The notes beneath the pieces were generated by a model, which was given only the letters and a program-made list of their open reading frames with translations, had not been told where the DNA came from and made no database searches. Of a DNA stretch of 64,000 nt, positions 35,718 to 47,099 are shown piece by piece. This DNA comes from Unio delphinus (Eukaryota > Mollusca > Bivalvia > Unionida > Unionidae): positions 516,501 through 580,500 of the forward strand of contig JAQISU010000346.1 in NCBI GenBank assembly GCA_029339505.1, written 5' to 3'. Within the stretch, counting starts at the first letter, position 1. Every line of letters begins with the position of its first letter. The position numbers and the translations under genes were made by a program.

Positions 35718-36007
35718 TTACCAAGGATTTTCTCTTATTTCAGAACCCTGAGTACTCTACAGAGCACTTTAAGCAAGATGAGATTGATTACCTGTAGGCC
35801 TTACTGAATATTTATTACCAAGGATTTCCTCTTATTTCAGAGCCTTGAATACTCTACAGAGCACTTAAATCAAGATGAGATTGATTACCAGCAGGACTTA
35901 ATGAATATATATTACCAAGGATTTCCTCTAATTTCAGAGCCTTGAATACTCTACAGAGCACTTAAAGCAAGTTGAGCATGATTACCAGCAAGCCTTACTG
36001 ACATTAC
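35718..36007 (+). repeat. RIMBP: 97-bp triplication of a RIMBP 3' splice site and exon start
   Basis: CCAAGG occurs at 35721, 35818 and 35915, followed each time by a pyrimidine tract, CAG and the first part of exon b. The exon-like starts are therefore at 35744, 35841 and 35938, exactly 97 bp apart. Only the third continues into the full exon with a donor. The first copy has an in-frame TAG after 17 codons. The second runs out of exon sequence and meets a TGA in the next copy's exon region. Copy boundaries fall at a short shared ATTAC present both in the exon and in the intron. Confidence 0.95.
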
Positions 36008-36042
36008 AGCAAAAGCAGACTGAGATTGACCGTCTACAGAAG
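35938..36042 (+). CDS. RIMBP: RIMBP exon b: coiled-coil segment
   Basis: 35 codons, phase 0 on both sides, acceptor CTCTAATTTCAG, donor AAG/GTATTT. The peptide begins SLEYSTEHLKQVEHDYQQAL and ends with LQQKQTEIDRLQK. The pattern EHDxxQALxxLxxKQxEIDxLQ is characteristic of the N-terminal coiled coil of RIM-binding proteins. With the SH3 exons downstream this gives the gene assignment. It likely mediates self-association or partner binding on the presynaptic scaffold; that role is family knowledge, not visible here. Its 3' splice site and first 60-70 bases are present twice more immediately upstream as broken copies. Confidence 0.88.
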
Positions 36043-36593
36043 GTATTTACTCGAAACAAATATCTTGATAAATATTCTCATGACGTTAGTTATATCGATG
36101 CCTTGAAAACTACACATGACATGTGATCCAGTATCAAGCAGATTGAATGTCATGTTATAATGAAAGCACCTTGCATGGGACAGAATTTGAACTAACCCCA
36201 CCCACTACTTCCCCAACCCCTGTTATTTATTGGACCAGATTTCCCGTTTTTTTTAACCCAGTTTAGTGGCAGTTTGCCATTTGTAAAAGACTGGAAAAGT
36301 TTTGTGATGAGAAGTTGCAAATCACTCAACAGTCTGCAATGAACAGATGATGGTACTGCTACTTTTTTAGTAAATTTTAGAACAATTAATATTTAATTAA
36401 GACAGGTAAATGTGCCTCTGTGACCACATTGTTGTACACTTCAGCATTTTCATGGAATTTCCTTAATTTATACCTCAGCTTGCAGGTTGTGTAATTATCA
36501 GATATATTAGAAATCAAATTTCAAATGTAATGATAAATTTAATAGAGTGCATGTTTTATTTTATGGAGGAATATGCTCTGATGATTGTGTCAA

Positions 36594-37085
36594 ATTGCTG
36601 CCCTTATGGATTATCTGTCCCATTGTAGCACTTGTAGATTAACTGTCCCATTACTGCCCTTATGGATTATCTGTCTTATTGTAGCACTTGTAGATTAACT
36701 GTCCCATTGCTGCCCTTATGGATTATCTGTCCCATTGTAGCACTTGTAGATTAACTGTCCTATTGCTACCCTTATGGATTATCTGTCTTATTGTAGCACT
36801 TGTAGATTAACTGTCCCATTGCTGCCCTTATGGATTATCTGTCCCATTGTAGCACTTGTAGATTATCTGTCCCATTGTAGCACTTGTAGATTAACTGTCC
36901 CATTGCTGCTCTTATGGATAATGTCCCATGTTAGCACTTGGTTATCTGCCCCATTGTAGCACTTGTAGATTAACTGTCCCATTGCTGCCCTTATGAATTA
37001 GCTGCCCCATTATCCACTTGTAGATTAACTGTCCCATTGCAGTTATCATGGATTATCTGTCCTAGTGCTGCACTTAGAAATTATA
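36594..37085. repeat. 56-bp (2 x 28) minisatellite, about 9 copies
   Basis: Two related half-units alternate: GCCCTTATGGATTATCTGTC and GCACTTGTAGATTAACTGTC, each followed by a CCATT-type linker. Confidence 0.93.
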
Positions 37086-37222
37086 TGTCACAGTGTTACA
37101 GTTGAATATGTTTTTTTTTATGATGTGTAAGCCCACATTTCAACAGAAATGTTCTCTTTTCTTCATGTTGATATAATTTCATTTTGAAAGAGAAGCTTAA
37201 GGGTGGAGGGTCCATGTAGAAG

Positions 37223-37810
37223 ATGATAAGCAAGCTCCAATGTCTTTTCATGGTCTTATGTATTTCATTATAGGCGTTATTTCAGGGGTTCCATGTAGTT
37301 CATTATAAGCATGGTCAAGTGTTTTTTCAGGGGTTCCATGTATTTCATTATAAGCATGGTCAAGTGTTATTTCAGGGGTTCCATGTAGTTCATTATAAGC
37401 AAAGTCAAGTGTTATTTCAGGGGTTCCATGTAATTCATTATAAGCAAGGTCCAGTGTTATTTCAGGGGTTCCATGTAGTTCATTATAAGCAAGGTCAAGT
37501 GTTTTTTCAGGGGTTCCATGTATTTCATTATAAGCAAGGTCCAGTGTTATTTCAGGGGTTCCATGTAATTCATTATAAGCAAGGTCCAGTGTTATTTCAG
37601 GGGTTCCATGTAGTTCATTATAAGCAAGTTCAAGTGTTATTTCAGGGGTTCCATGTAGTTCATTATAATCAAGTTCCAGTGTTATTTCAGGGGTTCCATG
37701 TAGTTCATTATAAGCAAGGTCAAGTGTTATTTCAGGGGTTCCATGTAGTTCATTATAAGCAAGGACCAGTGTTATTTCAGGGGTTCCATGTAGTTCATTA
37801 TAAGCGAGTT
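37223..37810. repeat. 45-bp minisatellite, about 12 copies
   Basis: Unit TTTCAGGGGTTCCATGTAGT followed by TCATTATAAGCAAGGTCCAG and TGTTA. Unit length is a multiple of three, hence a 182-codon open frame that is not a gene. Diverged copies continue to about 38340. TTTCAG/GG in each unit resembles a 3' splice site. Confidence 0.96.
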
Positions 37811-39045
37811 CTGGTTATATATGTGATCTCATCATCAGCAATATGCATTAACAATATTTACCAGTAGCCAACAAAAAACCTGAAAAATGTTCACAATTAG
37901 ACTAGCAGATAAACCGAAACCCTTTTTCCAGTCTTTCATTTTTTCATAAATTGTTTGGTTTGTATGTGGGTGTATATGGTATTATGAGTGGATTTCAATG
38001 TCATTGCAAGACTCCCATGTAGTTAATTATAAGCAGGTTAATTATAATTACATGTAGTTCATTATAAGTGGGTTTCATTTTCATTACAGGGGTTCCAGAT
38101 GTGGTTAATTTCATGAACTAAATGTAGTAAAAAAAAAATTATACAAAATATCATGCTCCAATTTTTTTTTCCAGTGGACCCATGTAGTTCTTCTTGAGTG
38201 GGTCGAATCTATTATCCCACTCCAGGGGTTCCAGGTAGTTGACTATGAGTGGGTCCAATCTATTATGCCACTCCAGGGGTTCCATGTAATTGACTAGAAG
38301 TAGGTTCCATAATCATTCTAGGGTTTCCATGTTGTTCATTATGAGTTCTATATTCCGCTTGTAGCTATATACATATAGTGACTGACAGCAGCACCGAATT
38401 ATTTCAGATTGTATAAAATTATAATTTAGAGTTGCACAAAAGAGTACTAAGGCAGAAATTGCAAATCTGTTTCTCCCAGCAGATTGTTTTAATTTACATA
38501 GCATTTTTGTACAGACTATCTCTGTTTTTACATAGTACAATCTTAACATTTATGCTTATTTAGAGATTGTAGTTCTGTATGTTCTGTCTTGAAATGTCCT
38601 AAAATGTACATTTGATCAAAAAGGCATGATAAATGGTTTATTGATCTGGTTTTTTTTATTGCAGTTGATGGAAGATTGAAGGAAAATAATCTATTTTTAC
38701 ATACAGATTTTTATTTAGACAAGATGGCTTTGGCTGTAGTAAAGTGATATTTACTCAGTTCTGGCCAATAAAAAGCCTCATTCCATTTAAGTGTTATGGG
38801 CTACACAAGAACTGCACCTTTATTTTTCTGGAGGTCTTAGGTTCTAAAACACTAAAAGACTTTCCTGTAGGGAAAGTCCAATAAAACCAACTAGGTGCTA
38901 AAACTGGGGGTCAGATTTTTTAAAAATGCATGTAAAAAAAACACCAGCATGGTACAAAAATTGTCTAATTTTTCAGACATGCATCTCTAATGCACAGGTG
39001 TGTGTAAATGGAGACACTTACCATATTTGCATTTGCTTTTTACAG
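37811..39045. other. Intron with diverged 45-bp units, otherwise single-copy
   Basis: Scattered CAGGGGTTCCATGTAGTT-like blocks occur at 38010-38340. Nothing else until the acceptor at 39044-39045. Confidence 0.65.
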
Positions 39046-39096
39046 GTACAAGAAGAAGCCAGAATCAAGTATGATCAAGCTATAAAATCATTACAG
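39046..39096 (+). CDS. RIMBP: RIMBP exon c: short coiled-coil exon
   Basis: 17 codons (VQEEARIKYDQAIKSLQ), phase 0 on both sides, acceptor TTTGCTTTTTACAG, donor CAG/GTAAAA. It continues the charged, heptad-like character of exons b and d and fits between them without disturbing the frame. Being small and symmetric (51 nt), it can be skipped without frameshift. It begins with GT right after the acceptor AG. Confidence 0.82.
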
Positions 39097-39299
39097 GTAA
39101 AAAAAAAGTAATTTAAATTTATTAAATAAAATATTTAAAAAAAACAATTTAAATTTAAACAAGATTTCATAACACTTCTCTCTTCCATGTACAGAAGATA
39201 AACTTGAGAAATTTCCAGGACAGTTGCCTTAGTAAAAATACTAATTATAACTTCTATTTGTTTTCCCGATACTGTTTAACTACTCCATGTAAAACTTAA

Positions 39300-41172
39300 T
39301 TTGTCATTAAAGATACATTGATAAAATCATTTAACTTAACAAATCAAAGATACATAGATCAAATCATTTAACTTAACAAATCAAAGATACATTGATAAAA
39401 TCATTTAACTTAAATCAAAGATACATTGATCATATCATTTAACTTAACAGACCAAAGATACATTGGTCAAATCATTTAACTTAACAAATCAAAGATACAT
39501 TGATACAATCATTTAACTTAACAAATCAAAGATACATAGATCAAAATCATTTAACTTAACAAATCAACGATACATTTATCAAATCAAAAATACATTGATC
39601 AAATCATTTTGCTTAACAAATCAAAAATACATAGATCAAAATCATTTAACTTAACAAATCAACGATACATTGATAAAATCATTTAACTTAAATCAAAGAT
39701 ACATTGATAAAATGATTTAACTTAGCAAATCAAAGATACCTTGATAAAATGATTTAACTTAACAAATCAAAGATACATTGATCAAATCATTTAACTTAAC
39801 AGACCAAAGATACATTGGTCAAATCAAAGATACATTTATCAAATCAAAAATACATTGATCAAATCATTTTGCTTAACAAATCAAAGATACATTGATCAAT
39901 TCATTTAACTTAACAAATCAAAGATACATTGATCAAATCATTTAACTTAACAAATCAAAGATACATTGATCAAATCATTTAACTGAACAAATCAAAGATA
40001 CATTGATACAATCATTTAACTTAACAAATCAAAAATACATGGATCAAATCATTTAACTTAGCAAATCAAAGATACATTGATCAAATCATTTAACTGGACA
40101 AATCAAAGATACATTGATACAATCATTTAACTTAACAAATCAAAGATACATTGATCAAATCATTTAACTGGACAAATCAAAGATACATTGATACAATCAT
40201 TTAACTTAACAAATCAAAGATACATTGATAAAATCATTTAACTTAACAAATCAAAGATACATTGATAAAATCATTTAACTTAACAAATCAAAGATACATT
40301 GATACAATCATTTTACTTAACAAATCAAAGATACATTGATCAAATCATTTAACTTAACAAATCAAAGATACATTGATAAAATCATTTAACTGAACAAATC
40401 AAAGATACATTGATCAAATCATTTAACAAATCAAAGATACAATAATCAAATCTTTAAACAAATCAAAGATACATTGATCAAATCAAAGATACATTTATCA
40501 AATCAATTAACAAATCAAAGATACGTTGATAAGATCATTTAACTTAACAAATCAAAGATACATTGATCAAATCATTTAACTTAACAAATCAAAGATACAT
40601 TGATACAATCATTTAACTTAACAAATCAAAGATACATTGATCAAATCATTTTACTTGACAAATCAAAGATACATTGATCGAATCAATTAACAAATCAAAG
40701 ATACATTGATCAAATCATTTAACTGGACAAATCAAAGATACATTGATCAAATCATTTAACAAATCAAAGATACATTGATCAAATCATTTAACAAATCAAA
40801 GATACATTTATCAAATCAAAGATACATTAATCAAATCATTTTACTTAACAAATCAAAGATACATTAATCAAATCATTTAACTTAACAAATCAAAGATACA
40901 TTAATCAAATCATTTTACTTAACAAATAAAAGATACATTGATCAAATCATTTAACTGAACAAATCAACGATACATTGATCAAATCATTTAACAAATCAGA
41001 TACATTGATAAAATCATTTAACAAATCAAAGATACATTCATCAAATCAAAGATACATAACAAATCAAAGATACATAACAAATCAAAGATACATTAACAAA
41101 TCAAAGATACATTGATAAAATTATTAAACTTAACAAATCAAAGATACATAACAAATCAAAGATACATTGATA
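39300..41172. repeat. 37-bp minisatellite with many shortened units, about 55 copies
   Basis: Unit AAATCAAAGATACATTGATC followed by AAATCATTTAACTTAAC. Deletion variants (units without ACTTAAC, 28-30 bp; minimal AAATCAAAGATACATAAC) accumulate toward the right end, which stops about 110 bp before the acceptor of exon d. Confidence 0.97.
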
Positions 41173-41282
41173 AAATGAAAGCTTCATGCCGGTGTGATTG
41201 AAATGAATAATGCATGACATTTCAGATTTTATTAAAATATTTAATCCGAATTTTTTAAATTTTGGGGGGTTGTGTGTTTCAG

Positions 41283-41535
41283 GATAAAATCAAATCACTA
41301 GAAGATTTATGTCACCAGCAACAATCGAACCAGAGAGAACTCACAGAAGAGCTAGAGCAACTTCGGTCTCAAGCAGAAAAGAATTCCAAAAGGGAGCTAA
41401 CTACAAAAGAAATACTAACAGAAGAGAGTATAGAATTCAACCCATCTTCCAGTCAAAATACTTCACTTAGTAGAACACCTAGATCAAGCCCATCCCAGAA
41501 CATTAATACTCAGCAGTTACCTCAAAATATACAAG
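41283..41535 (+). CDS. RIMBP: RIMBP exon d: end of coiled coil and Ser/Gln-rich linker
   Basis: 84 codons plus one base (starts phase 0, ends phase 1); acceptor GTGTGTTTCAG, donor CAAG/GTATGC. Residues 1-45 are coiled coil (DKIKSLEDLCHQQQSNQREL, then TEELEQLRSQAEKNS). The remainder is a low-complexity Ser/Thr/Gln/Asn linker with RTPRSSPSQN, which would be disordered and has S/T-P sites. The order coiled coil then disordered linker matches the region ahead of SH3-I in RIM-binding proteins. Reading on past the donor gives a chance extension with a stop at 41646. Confidence 0.88.
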
Positions 41536-42712
41536 GTATGCAAATTCTAATTGACTTCAACTGTAAATTTGAACTTAAAGAAGGTATATGGCAATGTGGT
41601 ATGTTTATAGAAATGGTCATAATGGAGGTGAAAAAGTGTGTCACATAGGACAGACGTTTGATTTGTACTTCATAGATCTCAGACTGGAATGACCTGCAGC
41701 TGAAGATGGTTGCAATCCATGATAATGGTTCCTGTCCAAGAAATCTTACCAGAAAGTACTTTTTTTGTAGTAAAGAGTAAAAATAAATGTAAACTGTACA
41801 GTAAATTATACCTTATTGAACGCCTCCTTATCAAAAAAATATGCCAATAAAAGACATCATTCATCAGCCCCTTTTCTTAAGTTGAATTACATATTTTGCA
41901 CACATTCCTACATGTGTACGCTTGTTTTCTGATGTAGAACAATGATCAGAATTTCTCAATAATCACATGACAACATGACATACTGCAATCATTGTAAACA
42001 AAAGCGTTTAAAAACTCCTTATAATTAATATCAGTTAAACCTAACCTTCCCAAATTGCATTGCTTACCATTTTTCAGATGGAAAATACCCCTACCTCTTC
42101 CATAGGTTGATTAGTATATAGTTCTGGATTACCCATGAGCATGATGCTTCATTCTTTCCCTGGTCACATAATGTTGCATAAATGACATTGATGAGAAAAT
42201 TGCCTTTGCTTTGAGCAACTTCTTTATGGGAATGGTTTTTACAGTATGTGGAATTACTCTTAGATGAAACTTTTTTTATTCTGTTGGAAATTATCTCCCT
42301 TTAAAGTTACATTTTTACTTGTTAGATTTTGTATACCATGCATTTAGGATGGTATCTAATTATTAACTATTATTGTTTGAGATTTATTTCATTCCATTTT
42401 CTAGCTTGAGTAGGTGTTTTGTTATTGCTGTCATAGTTGAAATTGGGCTGCTCACTTATTTCAGTTGTGTTTTATTGTACTTTTATTACAGTAATGAATC
42501 ATCAAATGTCATATTCTTTTTGTGTGAATTGTGTGATTTTATTTTTAAAAGGTTGGTCACAAACTAGTTTTTCCTAATATGCTATGTGTTTAGATATCAA
42601 GCAGATGTTTTTATAGACTGTTCTTTATTATTAATTGTATTATCAGCATGATTATGGTTTGTGCCAGTTATTCATCTCCAGTGTTTGAAAAAGCTTGGAT
42701 GGCAGCATATTT
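41536..42712. other. Intron, single-copy
   Basis: AT-rich sequence with no recognised element. Confidence 0.6.
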
Positions 42713-43190
42713 GCTTAATCTTCGGTATTATTGGTTGTTTTAATTCTTTAATCTTTGGTATTATTGGTTGTTTTAATTCTTTAATCTTCGGTATTATTGG
42801 TAGTTTTGATTCTTTAATCTTCGGTATTATTGGTTGTTTTAATTCTTTAATCTTCAGTATTATTGGTTGTTTTTATTCTTTAATCTTTGGTATTATTGGT
42901 TGTTTTTATTCTTTAATCTTCAGAATTATTGGTTGTTTTAATTCTTTAATCTTCGGTATTATTGGTTTGTTTTAATTCTTTAATCTTCAGTATTATTGGT
43001 TGTTTTGATTCTTTAATCGTTGGTATTATTCATTGTTTTAATTCTTTAATCTTGGGTATTATTGGTTGTTTTAATTCTTTAATCTTCAGAATTATTGGTT
43101 GTTTTAATTCTTTAATCTGTGGTATTATTGGTTGTTTTAATTCTTTAATCTTCAGAATTATTGGTTGTCTTAATTCTTTAATCTTTGGTA
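42713..43190. repeat. 33-bp minisatellite, about 14 copies
   Basis: Unit TTTAATCTTCGGTATTATTG followed by GTTGTTTTAATTC. It is open in one frame as an 11-residue hydrophobic repeat; an artefact of the unit length. Confidence 0.96.
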
Positions 43191-44929
43191 CTCAGCTTAA
43201 TGTTTGTGATCTTATTGCATTAAAACATTAGTAGTTGAGATTACACCTGGATAAGGTGAGTTCTCATTATTTTAAATTAGACCAATACATCACATATTTG
43301 CATAATAATTACATAGAAGTTTGTTGTAAATCTTTGGAATTTCAGTATTCTCTTGCAACGGTGTCTCAATAGGATGTGGGTGAGTGTACCACAGAAAAAA
43401 AACAGGGAAAGTCACCCCATTTGCCTATCTTGTACAGGCTGTGAGAGAATGGATGTTTTTCCTTTTTATAGCCAATGGTTGGACAAGGTCTGGAACCGCG
43501 CTGAACACATACATACTTTTAAAAGAAAAGATAAAAGTTCCTTCCTTATTTTCATCAGAATTTTCTGTGTTTTCCTTCTCAGAATCCTTTTGGGTCTCAG
43601 GGGAAAGGTTTGCAAAGTCTTTAATGAGATGCCTTGGGTTAGTATGCCATCTTCCAATGGAGGTAATTAAACAGTAGAGAGTGTGTCCCATCCTCCCTTG
43701 GGGGAGGAGCTGCACCTTCTCTGTTTACTAGGACAGAGTATCAAATGGCAGAGATTGAGCCATACTGCCACCCCCATGAGTGCTGTCTGAAAGAGCCACA
43801 TGCTTCCCACCCCTGTCATGAAAGGTAGAGCAGCACCCCTTCAGTGCCCATTGTCCGTATCAGGATCAAGTCGCCTGGTAAGAGGAGATATTCAGTATAG
43901 GTCTCTCTGTAGGTCTACCTACAGATCGGAGTCACCTGACCAGTCACAGGTCTTTGAGTACTGGTCACTGGTTATTGGAGCCCCTACAGTACCAAGATAG
44001 GGATTGGGTCAAGACCACCACCATCCTGACTGTCGGTTCATTCTGCTAGGGTCGGGGAATCTGCATACAAAAGCCAGATTAGGGAAGGGTATTTGATCTC
44101 TAATTCCTCAAAATCCCTACAGGATGTGTGACCTTCCACAGCAGATGGTTTGTCCTTTCCCAGCATGCAGCAATAGATTCTAGGACCTTGGCCACATGGT
44201 ATAGAGGTCAATGCTGTAGTCCATGAACCGAAATCTTCCTATTACGAAGAGATGTCAAAAAAGGAAGGAGGGTTATCAGACCTTCATCCACATAAAGCTC
44301 TAGGAGGATAGAGACCCAGTCTGTTAGCTCCGAGTGCAGAGCTACAGATGGAGTCAAAAGACTGGTTTAATTATAAAGTTTTCCATACCATGTGTTGTAG
44401 CTGTTAAAATCTACAAGTATTGATCCAGCTCCCATTATGTGAAGCAGAAGACGCTATGTTAGACTCCTGTTGATACAGAGTTAGAATTAAACATGAAGTA
44501 GCAGATAGGTTTTGCCACCAATTTTTTAATCTTGTAACAAAATTGGTCAACAGATGCCAGAAGTTTTATGTGTCTTTGCTACTTTAAAAACTGTCTGATT
44601 TCCACCATATTGTAATTTGTAGCCATTAACTCGTGTGTGGAATGTTGTCTGCTTTTGGGTATTTATATTTAAACCTACCAGCTTATCTCCAAGAAACAGT
44701 AATGGTCTTCACATTAACATTGCATTATGTGTGTTGAGTAGTGGATTAAGAACTGTTTAATACTGGCTAAAATGTGTACACAACACAACAAACTGTAAAT
44801 TGATTGCTAATTGGAAAAGTTTAAAGCTAAAAGGCAGGATTTATTATTAATTATTAAAAGTATAAAAAAAGGCCAACAGGTATTTCATGATGGAGTCTTT
44901 GGTATAAAATTGGTTGACCTTCAGCAAAG
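43191..44929. other. Intron with a GC-richer block of unknown origin (about 43370-44360)
   Basis: Between 43370 and 44360 base composition rises sharply against the AT-rich flanks, and overlapping open frames occur on both strands (43353-43715, 43800-44000). One minus frame has HLIKDFANLSPETQKDSEKE followed by further Glu/Asn-rich sequence; one + frame has SRLVRGDIQYRSLCRSTYRS. I do not recognise a family. A decayed retroelement or processed-transcript insertion is the likeliest explanation. Confidence 0.4.
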
Positions 44930-45295
44930 GTGAGATAAATACACAAAGCTGCGTCGTGTTTTGTTCAGAGTCGGCAAAAGGAATGAGTTTGATCTGGTGT
45001 AGGGGATGTTAAAGTCGTATGGACAATGTTCTTTTGCATAGCAGCGCCCAGCAACATGGAATGAATTGCCCACTGAACTTAGACACAAAGACACAGTGAT
45101 CCCTTTCAAATGTGGTCTTAAAACTCATCATATTTGACTGCAATAATGAACTTTAAAACCTAATGTTTCCTACCTTAAATATTTTCAGCATTTGTATGTT
45201 TTCCAATTTCATGGTTTTTTGTTTTTTTATAGCCATATTATTATAGATGTTATAGAACGCTTAGAGCTGCTAAAGATTAGGCACTATACAAAGTC

Positions 45296-45326
<31 letters not shown>
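44930..45326 (+). mobile_element. LINE 3' end (non-LTR retrotransposon), decayed, TTA tail
   Basis: One + frame reads KLRRVLFRVGKRNEFDLV, stop, GMLKSYGQCSFA, stop, QRPATWNELPTELRHKDTV then IPFKCGLKTHHI and a stop at 45135-45137. The Trp-Asn-Glu-Leu-Pro motif followed by FKxxLKTH is the usual C-terminal end of LINE reverse-transcriptase ORFs. After it come about 160 bp of 3' UTR ending AGATTAGGCACTATACAAAG and TCCTCATTATTATTATTA. Two in-frame stops show it is dead. It is 5'-truncated, the usual fate of LINE insertions. A second copy lies at 63633-63960 on the other strand. Confidence 0.8.
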
Positions 45327-45329
<3 letters not shown>

Positions 45330-45552
45330 AACCAAGACATAGTCATAAGATGTATCCAATGAGTTCTTTCCTTCAACTCAGTATAAAACACAAATGCTGT
45401 TTTGTATTTGTTACTTAAGTTTTTTTTATGCTTTCAAAATATTTTAGCTTTACTGTTTGAATGAAACGCAAAATGAACCAGCATTTATACAAGTTTAATT
45501 CACTGTGTTTAACATCGGTATGGACATCAAGGAAAAAACTTAAGTACTATAT

Positions 45553-45760
45553 GAACTTGCTTATACGACAAGACTAACTGCAAACTGCACAGACCCAGAT
45601 CTGCCATATGTACATGCACAGACCCAGATCTGCCATCACATATTGCAATTAGGAGTAATCAGTACAACAAACAACATAGACCCTGATCTGCAGGTGCATT
45701 ATGCTACTGCAGATTAGGATCTTTGTTATTTGCAGATTGATCGACTTATAAGGGAGTATA
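45553..45760. mobile_element. MITE family 3 copy
   Basis: AACTTGCTTATACGACAAG then ACTAACTGCAAAC at the left, TTATTTGCAGATTGATCGAC at the right. Internal CAGACCCAGATCTGCCAT is duplicated and inverted relative to GACCCTGATCTGCAGGTG. Related to 13946-14134. Confidence 0.6.
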
Positions 45761-45821
45761 TACTGTAGTTATAATATGGGTGTAAGATATGGAGGTACCA
45801 TTTAAACAGCTTCATCAAATA

Positions 45822-46612
45822 TCAGATCAAGCATTTAAGATTAAGTGGATTTTAAAAAAAGATTGACCAGCCAAGATCAAGCATTTAAGATTAAGTGGAT
45901 TTTAAAAAAAGATTGACCAGCCAAGATCAAGCATTTAAGATTAAGTGGATTTTAAAAAAAGATTGACCAGCCAAGATCAAGCATTTAAGATTAAGTGGAT
46001 TTTTAAAAAAAGATTGACCAGCCAAGATCAAGCATTTAAGATTAAGTGGATTTTAAAAAAAGATTGACCAGCCAAGATCAAGCATTTAAGATTAAGTGCA
46101 TTTTAAAAAAAGATTGACCAGCCAAGATCAAGCATTTAAGATTAAGTGGATTTTATAAAAAGATTGACCAGCCAAGATCAAGCATTTAAGATTAAGTGGA
46201 TTTTAAAAAAGATTGACCAGCCAAGATCAAGCATTTAAGATTAAGTGGATTTTAAAAAAAGATTGACCAGCCAAGATCAAGCATTTAAGATTAAGTGGAT
46301 TTTAAAAAAAGATTGACCAGCCAAGATCAAGCATTTAAGATTAAGTGCATTTTAAAAAAAGATTGACCAGCCAAGATCAAGCATTTAAGACTAAGTGGAT
46401 TTTAAGAAAAGATTGACCAGCCAAGATCAAGCATTTAAGATTAAGTGGATTTTAAAAAAAGATTGACTAGCCAAAAAAGATTGACCAGCCAAGATCAAGC
46501 ATTTAAGATTAAGTGGATTTTAAAAAAGATTGACCAGCCAAAAAAGATTGACCAGCCAAGATCAAGCATTTAAGATTAAGTGGATTTTAAAAAAAGATTG
46601 ACCAGCCAAGCA
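45822..46612. repeat. 50-bp minisatellite, about 16 copies, very homogeneous
   Basis: Unit AGCCAAGATCAAGCATTTAA followed by GATTAAGTGGATTTTAAAAA and AAGATTGACC. The few differences are A-run length, GTGCAT for GTGGAT and two short internal duplications of GATTGACCAGCC near 46470-46560. The low divergence indicates recent expansion. Confidence 0.97.
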
Positions 46613-47099
46613 AGATTTTTGTTTAGACACCATAGTAAGTATTTTTTTAATTTTATTTAGAGCAAAGGTAGCTCTTATTTTTTTTGGGTTGGGGTGGGGT
46701 TGGGGTGTCAGTTTATGTTAAAATGCTTAAAAAAAACACCAACTAAGAAATGTTACTAGTTAAGCAATGCTTGGAAATTAGAGTAAAGGTGGGTACAGGT
46801 GAAAAATCAAGGTCCTGTGTTTGTATTGTGTTTTATTCAAAGTGAATTTTAAGATGTTTTATGGAGTAAGAAATGATATCACCAGGCATGTGCAAGCACT
46901 ACAGCATAGTTGCAACTGTTCTTCTTTAAGATTCACATCCACCGTCAGGGTCATGTTTGAGACTTAATCAAAAGTGACACTTGAAGAGACTTCGCAAATT
47001 TTCTTGTTGAGCACACTTACCATTTCTCATTGCAGATCAATTTATTTAACTGGTTAATGTTATGTTTACAAACTTGGAAATTGTACAGAACTATTCCTG
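46613..47099. other. Intron, single-copy
   Basis: Contains a T/G-rich tract (46670-46720); nothing else recognised. Confidence 0.6.

Noticed and set aside
37319..37867. 182-codon + frame with a 15-residue repeat
   Set aside because: Product of a 45-bp minisatellite in a RIMBP intron.
39046..41172. 37-bp array as a descendant of exon c
   Set aside because: AAAATCATT and TGATCAA are shared, but both sequences are AT-rich and no splice site or longer match is present.
41262..41648. Single 128-codon gene
   Set aside because: Only 41283-41535 is exon. The ends are intron read-through past a good acceptor and donor.
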